Shown: positions 1 through 10,361 of the stretch, in pieces
How the letters are laid out: the number at the start of each line of letters is the position of its first letter
How positions within the stretch are numbered: the first letter of the stretch is position 1
Assembly: GCA_947650285.1 (NCBI GenBank)
Contig: CANTFL010000086.1
Location: forward strand, 124,001-188,000
Length of the DNA: 64,000 nt
Source of the DNA: Hyaloperonospora brassicae
Lineage: Eukaryota; Oomycota; Peronosporomycetes; Peronosporales; Peronosporaceae
Direction: 5' to 3'
The notes under the pieces: generated by a model
Database searches by the model: none
What the model was told of the DNA's origin: nothing
The model's input: the letters and a program-made list of their open reading frames with translations, nothing else
Position numbers and translations under genes: made by a program

Positions 1-1849
1 CTACTGACCGTAACTTTAGTATCCCCATGACCGTGGCACTAGCTTCATCAGAAAAAACATCTATTGACCGTAAGTTCAGTATCGATACGACTAAAAATTT
101 AATAATCGGGATATTGGACACTGATACATGATCTTCAGACGAAGATCACTAAGGTTTGTATAGAAGCCTCGTTTGTTGATTATCTACAATGTATATATGG
201 CGCATAAACCCGTTATGCGTCGTGTATCGATTCGGTGAGGACCCGTACGAAGCCGGTCATCTTGTCATATTTGCCGGGATAGGTTTAAATAACTATTCAT
301 TATAAGCGCAAAACCTGAATCTTTTAAGTAATAGCCCCAGCTCTTTCTGATTAGCATTCACGACGAAAATCTCAACGGTAATTGCAATAATGTTCTTTTT
401 ATGTAGCTTCTGCGACCGCGTCGATATCGTTTATCGCAAAAGCGTGTAAGAGATGACGTTAAGCCATATATTCGGGTATGATACGCTGGTATTTTATACA
501 TTCCAAACCGAACGACAGCCACTTTGCCATACTTGCAAAAGGTGCGGACTGTCTACATCCGTGAGTCATGACGCGTGTTGATCAAGGTGCAACATTGTAT
601 CGAATGATAAATCGGCACAAGCTTATCCTTGCGTATGTCATTACAAACAGCATAAATTTATTCACGTGGACATTACGCTCACTTGACATGGGCTGACACG
701 ACTGGTGATGACGCGCTAGGCTGCTTCGATGTCATATTGAACGACCTCAAGTGAGTGCAGACGATCGCAAATTTGCTGGAGCCACACACTATCTTTAGTG
801 ACCTTTTTTGCTTAACAACAACCAACACTAGTGTCAGCAGCAAGTAGTAAAATATTTTATTGCTAATATGATGGTATTCAGCACGACAGGCGAGCCTTCA
901 TATTTTTTTGATCTGGCAGGCCATATCCACATTACCTTTGACCTTATCGTGCGGCTACTTGTCTTTGTACATCGCAGGCAAAGAATACTTACCTGCTCCT
1001 CCATATAGACACACTTGACTGATTTTTGCCCAGATGCATATACAACTAGGTGAGATCAAATAACAATCTGCTCGCGTATAGGTGTGAGGCCTTCCAAAAA
1101 TGGATACCATGAACGTCAATTCCGTATTTATGCTGCCTGTCTATGGATAAATACATTGACACCTTAAATAGTCTATACGCAGATGCCTCAACATATGTGA
1201 CATTTCTGTCAGTAAAGCGTAGGGCATTCCTGTGATCTTGGGAAATTTACTGCACTACAAAGGACTCTACTCAGGTCTTTTGTCAAGATGTACGGGATCT
1301 TCAGTAAGGTATACAAAGCATGCATTCCAGGAACGATTTATGATACAAAATGACATACAATGGTCAATTATGTGTTTCACTTGGTTTAGCTGTCTGTGTC
1401 AGTCTTATTGCAGCATTCAGTATGGTGTTCGCGTGCATTGTCTGTCGACCTCCTGATAGCATTAAACAAACAGAATGGTGGAGAACAACTCAATTTTATC
1501 TCAATACCAGCTACAAAGTGATAGGTATGATAACTCATCGATCGCAAAATGAATCGTTCACGAAGCATTGTTCGCTACTTCACGACGCAGTCCCTCAAAC
1601 CTGGTTATATCTCTATCTCGTAGAGTATCACTTTGTGATTAAAGGTTTTACAAGGCATACATCAAGAACACACACCCTCAAATCGATCAAATCCTCACAG
1701 GAATAATATGCGTAAATTTGCTATCAACATCAAGACATAATCCGATCAATTTGAAGCTTCTCATGAACAAACTTTTACCCATCGATGAGATGCTCATGAC
1801 ACGACCTCAGCAAATTACTTTGAGGACCAAAAAGTGGCAATGTTATCTT
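1..1849. other. AT-rich gene-poor sequence
   Basis: I see no supportable gene. Open frames are short (at most about 118 codons), carry no recognisable motif and have no consistent codon bias. The stretch adjoins a decayed Gypsy fragment, so part of it may be older, unrecognisable transposon sequence. Confidence 0.6.
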
Positions 1850-2850
1850 ACGCTAGACCAATGCGCATATCGTTTTAAAACTCTTCTACTCGTGTCATCA
1901 AGAAACCAATGATTTGGCGGCAAAGGATCAATCTCCGAAGTTAACTTTGAAAGTGCAAGAAGACCTAGTGTGCAATCGTTTACTATCGATCCGATATTTA
2001 TTGGGCAAATTCAAATTTAAGTTGCATCCTGGGAAACTATTTCGTTAGCTTTCGTGTCCCCGTCGGGTACCTTATTCCTCAGTATTCTCTGCGATGGAAT
2101 CTTCAGCTAGTTTGAAATGCATTTTCAACTTGTTATCAAAAGTTGTAATTTCAAATTAGTTTGAAATTCAGTCTTAATTTGTTAGCAACAGTTGTAAATC
2201 TTCCTTGCATACTGACCTCTGGTCAAACATTCATATTCCAGATCACTTGACCTTTTATAATGCTTATTCTTCGGTGTTGCTTTATTTCGACAAAGCCGCC
2301 GCTAACTTGCGTCAAAGTGTAGTGATTATCTGCATTGTTTTCTCTTGTCGTAGTGCTAGTACCTACTTCACCACTTACACTATCGCAATCACACGTATTG
2401 CATCCGCACGCTTGTGGGCGCCCAGAGGTGTTCGTCATATTTTCGTCTGATAAACAAGCGGAAGGAATTTTTACTTAATGATGCTATTAGCTTATTTATG
2501 GCTCGTACTCCTGTGTTATGACACGCCCAAAGATGTCATCAAATCTGTTATTCGGGATACAATAATCAGTTCATCGTTATGCGCTAGTTTCCCTATTGTG
2601 GATTGTATTTCTTATGCATGCGTTCACGGTTATAGATGCACCTGCTGCAAGGAGCATGGCTATCCTCATTGGAAGCGCCAAACGATCATGTTTATTGATA
2701 CCAAGACTCTCTAGGGAGTGGCTTTGCATGAACATTTCTGAACTCTGGAATTAAACGAGACATCAGACATATCTCTTTTGTCACCACGGTCTTCAAGGTG
2801 ATGAGAGATACCTCATCATCACGTAATGCAAAACCTATTACGTGTAATCG
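1850..2850 (-). pseudogene. decayed Ty3/Gypsy pro-pol fragment
   Basis: Minus-strand translation in shifting frames is collinear with the protease-to-pol linker of the element at 4493-12472. Around 2600-2670 it has a GASITV block, matching the element's protease domain. At 2400-2440 it reads RPQACGC, followed by a Cys-rich stretch and an HYT motif, as the element does near 6590-6690. At 1926-1949 it reads KLTSEI, as the element does near 7096. At 1855-1916 it resembles the segment just before the RT domain. Stops and frame changes are frequent, so it is dead. It also keeps short hairpins, for example 8-bp arms cacgtaat/attacgtg near 2820-2846. It is clearly more diverged than the intact copy and is probably an older insertion of a related family. 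The outer limits are approximate. Confidence 0.7.
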
Positions 2851-4117
2851 AACCTATAACAATAAGAGACGTTGATAAAGTAGTAGTGTGACCCGCTCAT
2901 AGTACCCTTAACATTCCTTGTTTAGTGCGCTTCGCTGTTAAGACTTGCAACAGCTTTCGAATCCAGTCTTTTTGTTTTGGTTGGTAGTGCTATCTACATT
3001 ACTCTTGAGAAACAAAGTGTCCCGTAACTGTTATTTCATGAGTTTCATGCGACATCATACCTTCGAGATATCGTCGTGTGTGTTAAGCGACAGTGCTTGA
3101 ATACGATAAGCCTGCTTTAAGTCCATAGTCCAGGCATGAGCCCTGGATCCGAAAGTTTGGCTTGAGCAATTATCTGGGCCGCGCTTTGAGGTTTCATACG
3201 ATTTAAAAGAATATAGGCAGTGAATCCTGACCCCTTTCTTCCACACATAGCCTCCCCGATTCTGTTGTACATGTTAAGCTTAGCTTCATCGCATCGTGTC
3301 CAACTGCCTCGGCCAGGGTGTGTGTATACAAGTGCTAGGTTGAGGAACATTTGCCGATTTGGCAACAAAAACAACTTGTTACACTCATCTCAACCGTTAC
3401 ATCGGTTTATTGCCATATCCATTCACCATCTCGGCCTAGTGAACATCGTGCAATTGAAGTTAGGTTGTTTTTCCTTAGCTGCGTGTAGTTATGTCGAATG
3501 AACTTGCGATTGTGGAGCATGTTGCTCGTAACCCATAAAGAGAGCAAACTGGCACTGATAGCTGATTCAGCACCGGTCAAATCGAGCTCACACATTCCAT
3601 CTCGTTCCATCGACAATAATCAAAGGTGCGATGCATTCACGCGTGCGTGAAAGTCGCTCTAACTCACTGTGTGGCCGTGGCGGATGGTCCGATTCACTGG
3701 ACGGGCCACGAAGTGCTACCTGGTGCATATGGGCACCTTTCGCTATACTTTGTTGTTTTTGCGAGCTATCTGTACGGATGAAATAGTAAATTGCGCACCG
3801 AAACATCGCGTAGGCTCATGGAGAGGCTCAGACAAGTACAAAGAACACTGAGATGTATGTGGAAAGTTACTTTCTGTGTCAAGTAAATAAGGATTTGTAC
3901 AAACTTAGTCATGGCCTCACATTGACTACTTCAGACTATAGACGAATGTCGAGTACATACTCGCCACCAATTGCGCGCGTCGCTTCTCGATTGGTGACAC
4001 TGTTGGCTGGTGTTGCTCTCAATGAGTCAATGGGAACGGTGTCGTCGACTGCTGTCGAACATGATCTCGACGTCATAACGTTACATATTGTCCACTCTGG
4101 TCACACTCACGTTGACA
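2851..4117. other. gene-poor spacer before the retroelement
   Basis: No gene is supported. The longest frames (85-100 codons at 3117-3374, 3220-3501 and 3853-4155) lack recognisable motifs and overlap each other on both strands. Some short inverted repeats occur near 3690-3750, so this may also be transposon-derived. Confidence 0.5.
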
Positions 4118-4492
4118 TTCAATGTCGTTGTCATGTAACAGTATCATTCCGCTAGACAAGTTCCCGTCAGGCGCCAGCAAAGGAGGAGTTTCGCCGCAGC
4201 AGGCTGTCTCCGACGTGGAGATGAGTCTCGTGCTGACTTCAGCTCGCCAAGAACGACCTTAAAGGTCTGAGCAAGACGATGCAAAAAGAAGAGGAAAGAT
4301 GTTCCAGCAAAAGTCTTCGAAATGTCCTTCGAGTCGTGATAGATAGACGGTGAAGGATGGTGCCGCCGATCCCAATTACGTGTGGTTACGACACCACACG
4401 TAAATGGGATCGGCGGCACTATCAAAGATAAGCGAATGAAGGCAGGAAACGAATGATCCGCAACGAAATCTTGCGATCAACGAAAGGACGCG
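4118..4492. repeat. 375-bp direct repeat S, left copy
   Basis: This segment recurs at 12473-12847 with the same length and 8 substitutions by my count (about 2%). It ends exactly where the left LTR begins, and the other copy begins exactly where the right LTR ends. It contains a near-perfect hairpin (4360-4418). Both copies also keep the same 93-codon minus-strand open frame (4144-4425 here). It is either a pre-existing repeat or a duplication created during insertion or recombination of the element. It is far too long for a normal 4-6 bp target-site duplication. Confidence 0.9.
4360..4418. repeat. 26-bp-arm inverted repeat inside S
   Basis: The left arm (about 4360-4385, with gccgccgatccca) and right arm (about 4393-4418, with tgggatcggcggc) are near-perfect reverse complements around a 7-base loop. 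In the second S copy (about 12714-12774) the right arm is unchanged, while the left arm has acquired substitutions that weaken pairing. Confidence 0.85.
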
Positions 4493-4882
4493 TGTAACGG
4501 GGCAGCCCGTTACATGATATTGTCACTTAAGGAAAGTGACAATAAAGAATATAAAGATGGATATTCTTTAAACAATATCACCAAAGCGGTGATATTGAAG
4601 GGTCGACCAGAAGGGTCTGTTCATTGGTTGATATCGTGATGATATCAACCCACCAATCGCCGCAAGACGCGCGCAATGAGTGGTGACGAGACGTCACCAT
4701 ACATGCAGTTATATTAGTATAATTGAATTAAGTCAAACGAAGAGACAGTAGTTTAAAGACTTAATTTATTAATATAACAGTTCTACTTTTACCCTACCTA
4801 CGCTTCCTCGCTCGCCACGTGTACGTCCGTCGGGGCACCCAAATCCCTTGCGTTAAGTTACGCAAGGGTGTGCCCCGTTACA
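4493..4882 (+). repeat. left LTR
   Basis: It begins TGTAACGGGGCA and ends TGCCCCGTTACA, a perfect 12-bp terminal inverted repeat with the canonical TG...CA ends. Its first 22 bases are themselves a 9-bp-arm palindrome. The first 200 bases contain a row of hairpins (tgtcactt/aagtgaca with short loop, agaatat/atattct, ggttgatatc/gatatcaacc). It should supply the promoter and the start of the element RNA. Just downstream, TGG at 4885 could open a tRNA primer-binding site, but I cannot assign a tRNA. Confidence 0.95.
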
Positions 4883-4926
4883 CCTGGTAGCACTTTGTAG
4901 TCCTTCCAAGGACCACATCATCCAAC

Positions 4927-6100
4927 ATGAACATGTTGGATGAAGAAGACACCTTTCACGCCACGCGTGAAGGGTTTACCCATTTGAGTGACATCGAATG
5001 GGGTGCGGTAGAACGAATGAGTTCTACCGTAGGCGAACTACGTCGTCAGCACCATGTTGGAGTCTCTAGACAGAGACCAACAACATGCTGCTATCGCCAA
5101 GTTCATTCACAATGAACTTGCTCTCGAGAGGGAGAAAGTAGCCTTGCTTCACCAGCAAGGCTCTCAACAGGCCGAGCAGTTGAGAGAACTCGGTGCTCAA
5201 CAGACGGAGCTGTTGAGACAGCAGCAATTCCATGCTGCTGTGGGCGGGACGGCGCATGCGCGTCGTCCCGAAGTGATGAAAGTCGACATCTCCAAGTACA
5301 GTGGAGTCCCAGAGGACTCCCTGTTACTGTGGTTTGTCGAACTCGACAGAGCCTAAAGGGCTCGTCGCGTCGAAGATGAGCAAATGAAACTCACATTTGC
5401 TCAGACCCACTTGGCAGGGCGTGCCAAAACTTGGTCCCTGGGACTCGAGAGTAGCGACCCAAACGTGTTTAGGTCGCTAGATGACTTCAAGTCCCGGCTC
5501 AGACAAACGTTTGAGCCGCCACGTGCTGAATTCAGGGCTCGTTCAGAGCTCCTGAAACTCAAGCAGGGTAAGCGTGATGTGCACGCTTACGCACAACATA
5601 TACGAATCCTTGCGAGTAGTATAACTGCAAACCCAGTTCATGAACACACGTTGATTACGGTGTTCATGCAAGGGCTCGCAGAAGGGCCCGTCAGGAGCCA
5701 CCTGTTCCGCCTTGAGCTGAATACGCTTGAAGAAGCGATATCAGCCGTGGAACAGGAAGACTTTAGCATGAGACAGGCTCATGCTAGCTCAAACTCTTAC
5801 CGTCCACCGAGACGACAAGAGATCGGAGGTCCAGAACCAATGGACCTCTGTTATGTTGAGAGCGAGAGACCTCGCTCTACAAGCAACAAGCGATTGCAGA
5901 GGTGCAATCGCTGTCAGAAGTTAGGGCACTACGCATACGAGTGTAGTGCTCCACGCCCAGTACCAAACAGTACTGAGCGAAATGGACGACCATTCGCCAG
6001 AAAGGGCAATGGGCGTGGGTCCAGCGCTGTTGCGAAACCGCAACAGCGAGACGGACCATCAAAAAATGGTCGGGTCAGTAGGGGCGGAGCGCCCTACTGA
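4927..6100 (+). pseudogene. gag: gag (broken)
   Basis: This encodes the retroelement capsid/nucleocapsid polyprotein. The first part (4927-5115) is in one frame and continues from 5054 in the next, implying a frame change near 5050. A TAA at 5354-5356 then interrupts the frame, which resumes at 5357 and runs to 6100. The capsid-like segment (about 5384-5780) has an LAGRAKTW block and an FEPPRAEFRARSELLKLKQG block typical of oomycete Gypsy Gag. A CX2CX3GHX4C zinc knuckle (CNRCQKLGHYAYEC, 5902-5943) marks the nucleocapsid. The Gln-rich stretch at 5105-5240 is predicted coiled coil. The ORF ends overlapping the protease ORF, which lies in the +1 frame. Confidence 0.85.
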
Positions 6101-6794
6101 TCCAGCAACCTCAAGAGAATTTGCAAATCTCTTGACGAAAGTTGTTCCAGATACACAATCAATGTGTGTCTCTGCACCTGGTGATGAAGTTTCGCTCATC
6201 ACCTTGAAGTTGGAAGCGACAAATGACTTGTCGCTTCGTGCCCTAGTAGACTGTGGGGCGTCGAACAACTTTGTTCGACGCCAGTCACTAGAGGGTCGTA
6301 GGCTCAAGTTCGTTGAGCGCGACATTCCCCTCACAAGGATGACGGTGCGCCTTGCAACAGGCGCATCGATAACCGTTGAGAAACGTGTAGTAGGAATCCA
6401 CTACACGTTAGAGGGCGAGCAGTACGATGATGATTTCATCGTACTAGATCTGGATGACAAATTTGATGTCATCCTGGGATTACCTTGGCTCAGAAAATAC
6501 GAGCCAAGGGTGAGCTGGCAGCATCGATCCGTGAAGATGCCTGCTGCTTGTTCATCAGATGGCCATCTGATGAACATCTTGGAGCGTCCACAAGCGTGTG
6601 GATGTTCTGCGAGTGAGTGCAATGGCCTCACTTGCGGTACGGTCGTTAGCACGACTGCACAAGGTCACAGTGTAGTTGATCACTACACTGTGGAGCAAGC
6701 TCCCGGCGGCTGTACAGAAGTACAGGCTGCGCCGAAGGTCCACCACTCGAATAAGTCGAGTGGACCGGGACATGGATGCATGCCTAGCGGGTAG
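5946..6794 (+). pseudogene. retropepsin-like protease segment
   Basis: This is the open frame between gag and pol. The aspartic-protease active-site motif is DCGAS (6249-6263), a variant of D[ST]G[AS]. It is followed by a beta-rich domain ending in a VILGLPWL motif (about 6469-6492), characteristic of retropepsin-like proteases of Ty3/Gypsy elements. The frame stops with TAG at 6792-6794 and the same frame reopens downstream into pol, so this stop breaks the pro-pol reading. The 5' part (5946-6100) overlaps gag in another frame and is probably not translated independently. A Cys-rich linker (6590-6640) after the protease is also preserved in the old relic at 2400-2440. Confidence 0.8.
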
Positions 6795-6887
6795 CATCTT
6801 AGAAGAAAGAAATCTGTTGCCCCCAAGGGGCAACATGAAAATCCTAGGTCGACTGGAGAGTCGACCGTAGAGGATCGGTTCCTGACT

Positions 6888-9800
6888 GTGGTTGCACAGC
6901 CACAGTCGGAAGACGTCGAGGGAATAAGTCCCCACGTACTTGAGGAAGGAGTTCCTCAAGAGTTGCTTGCTGAGGGATCAGGCCCTCAGCAACCTGTGGA
7001 AGCAAGTTCCCAGGAAGAAACCGAGACGTTGAACGTCTTGGTTAATGACGGATCAAGCGTAGGCGCTTATACGCTTGATCTGATTGTGCCTCCGAAGTTG
7101 ACTTCGGAGATAACTCAGTTGCCAACGCTAGAACTGAAACGGTTCTTGCGTGATCTGCGTAGTGGCAAAGTCAAGCAGATCTGCATACTCGTCACAGAGG
7201 ACGAGTATGGGACCGACATTCGGTCGGCAACAGTATTTGCTGAGAACGAACGGGTTCTCAGCAGCTCATCGATGGACGAAAGTGTCCTCGATGAGAAGAC
7301 TCGGATTGAGCGATACGCGTCCCAATCCTGGGAGTCACTTCAGGCAAATCCTTTGTATAAGGATTTGATCGAATTCAGGGATGTGTTCCCTGAATCCGTA
7401 CCTTGCGAGTTGCCTAAGGACAAAGGCACTCGACACGAGATCGAGCTCAAACCGGGCTCGAAATACTGTGTCATGAAGCAGTGGCCACTGCCTCGTGAAC
7501 AAGTGATAGCGATTGACAAGTTCTTTGCCGATCGCTTAGCAGCGGGCCATGTGAGGGAATCAACATCCCCTCACAGCTCTCCGACCTTCTGTGTGCGAAA
7601 GGCCACAGGAGGGTGGCGGATAGTGCACGCATTCAACAAGTTGAATCCTGCAACGGTACCGGCTCAGACGCCGATACCGAGGAAGGACGTAATCATAGAT
7701 GGTATGTCAAAGAGTACCATCTTTTCGTCCATGGATCTGATGGATGGATTCTATTAGATCCTGATGCGTGAACGGGACGTCCCGTTCACAGCAGTGAGTA
7801 CCCCCCAGCGGGATGCTGTGGGAGTGGCTAGTGATGCCACAGGGGCTGAGTAATGCCCCTGCAACATTCAACAGATGTGTAACAAATCTGTTGAGACCGG
7901 TGCGAGACTTCGCACCGAGTTACTTCGACGATGTGTTCGTCCATAGCCGGGCTATGGACGGGAAGACGGACGTTGAAGTTCACAGAACTCACGTTCGTCA
8001 GGTTCTTCAACTTATGCGCAAGCATAAGTTGTACGCCAACCTCAAGAAGTGTATATTCGCGGCTAGCGAAATACCACTTCTTGGGTGCATCGTGGGTAAA
8101 CACGGCGTACGCCCTGATCCCGAAAAGATCAAGGCGATCACCGACTGGCCAGTGCCAGTCGATGTCAAGGGACTTCGAAAGTTCCTTGGTCTTGCGGCGT
8201 ACTTGCACAAGTACTCGCGCAACTACGCCGAGATGACGGTACATCTTTCTTGCTTGCTCAAGAAAAATGTCAAGTGGTCATGGAACGCTGAGTGCCAGCG
8301 TTCCTTTGAAGGTATCAAGCAAAGCTTGATGCAATCGCCGATCTTGGCGATTGCAGATCAGGACAGACCATTTCATGTGGTCTGTGACGCCAGCGATTTC
8401 GCAATCGGCTGTGCGTTAATGCAGTTCGATGCAGATGGCGCGGAGCGCGTCATCTGTTATCAATCGCGTCAGCTGCAAGCAGCTGAGCGTAATTACCCAG
8501 TGCATGACAAGGAACTCCTTGCCATGAAATACGCACTGGCTAAATTTCGCGTCTATCTCTTGGGAGATAGACCGTTTGTTGTCTACACGGACCATGCGTC
8601 ATTACGCACGGCCGTAAACAGCCCTCACCTTTCGCAAAGAATGGCGAGGTGGCTGTCTTTCTTCGCGGAGTATAACTTCTCCGTGGAGTATAAACCGGGA
8701 CGACTCAATGTCGTCGCGGATGCTCTTTCGCGCCGGCCCGATTTCGAGCCGGACGCGCAATCCAACAGTGAGGACAAGCCCACTGTTGCGACACTGTCAG
8801 TCAGTGTCCCGTCGTCAAGTTTACTTGACGACGTACGAAAGGCATACGCGGAAGATAAGGATCTTCTGCGATTGATGGATCATCTGGTGAATACATCCAG
8901 TAAATCCATGAGGGATTTACCGGCTCTGTACCGATCCTCATCGGATCGGTATAGTACACGCAACGGATTGCTGTACTATACAGCTGTTGCCGACGACACG
9001 CCTCGTGTCGTCGTACCCGCTCATCATGATATGCGATTGCGCATCATGTATGAGTGTCACGATGCCCCAACAAGCGGCCATCGTGGTAGAGAAAAGACTT
9101 ACCTCACGGTAAGTCGCGACTTTTACTGGCCCCGCCAGTATCAGTTTGTTCGCAAGTACATACGTGCTTGCGAAGTTTGTCAACGGGTGAAGCCTAGTCC
9201 TTCATCCCGTGCGCCATTGCAGCCTCTGCCTGTTCCGACAGAGTGCTGGCAGTCCGTTTCAATGGACTTCGTCTTCGGGTTTCCCGAAGACGCTCACAAG
9301 AATAATGGTATTCTTGTGTTTGTGGACCGATTCAGCAAGATGGTCCATCTTGCTGCTGTCCCTGAGTCAATCAAGGCTCAAGGTTGTGCTCGTGTCTTTC
9401 TAGACACGGTCTTTAGACTCCACATGTTACCCCGTGAACTCGTATCCGACCGTGACCCTCGGTTCACGGCGGAATTTTGGCAAACCGTGTTCCGTACTCT
9501 CGGAACACGATTGAAGATGTCCACTTCTGACCATCCAGAAACAGATGGTCAGACGGAACGTGCGAACCGTGTCCTCGAAGAGATTCTTCGAGGATATGTC
9601 CACTCGTTTCCGAGTTGGAGCGAATTCCTACCCATGGTGGAATTCGCCATCAATAATTCGGTGCATGCTTCAACACAGCACACACCGTTTTACGTGAATG
9701 GCCTACGCCATCCACGTGTGCCCACCCTTCTAGAGTGTGACTCTTGGAAAAGGGGGGAGGGACTCGCTCGAGCAAAAACCGTTTTGGCTCTTGCTCATCA

Positions 9801-10361
9801 CGTGTCGACGCAAACGTCGTCACGTATGATGCCGATGTCGATCAAGTCGACATCGATGAAGAAGATCATCTCAATAATAGCGAAGACGCTATTATTGATT
9901 CGGATGATGATGACGATGCTGGTTTATTCAGCATCGCCAACGATTATGTCAGCGAGGAAGAAGACAACCTCGCTGAAGAAGAGAGCAATCTCTTAGCAGT
10001 GCGCACGAAGCGCACTGCCAGACAAAACAAAGAGTCAGCAGAGAACTTCCTGCTGACTCGAGAGGCGGTAGTCCGTTTCGTTCAGGACTCCTTCGCAAAT
10101 GCGGTGGACCGTCAGAAACGGAACGCAGACAAGAATGGAAGAGCAAATGTTCTTTCATTTATGGTTAATGACCTAGTACTACTGTCTACAGTAAACTTAC
10201 CTGGACATGCAACCACTAGTGTCGGCAGTAGTAAACTACTGCCGAAGTACATTGGGCCATTTCGAGTGTTGCATCGCAAGGGCAATGCATACACACTCGA
10301 ATTGCCACGTAGGATGCGCACGCATCCTACGTTTTACGTGGGGAGGCTTAGGTCGTACTGA
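6888..10361 (+). pseudogene. pol: pol: RT, RNase H, integrase (broken)
   Basis: The RT starts near 7330 in frame 3. A TAG at 7756-7758, within the conserved block preceding the RT core, stops it. A run of six C at 7801-7806 then shifts the reading to frame 1. RT catalytic YFDD lies at 7921-7932. RNase H follows (VVCDAS, about 8380, and VYTDHASL, about 8580). The integrase has a His/Cys zinc-binding segment (9024-9185) and a D,D-35-E core (MDF about 9264, SDRDPRF about 9447, TDGQTERANRVLEE about 9544). A second frame change near 9747, in an A4G6 run, moves the reading back to frame 3 for the integrase C-terminal domain, which has GPFRVLHRKGNAYTLELPR. It stops at TGA 10359-10361. Confidence 0.9.
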
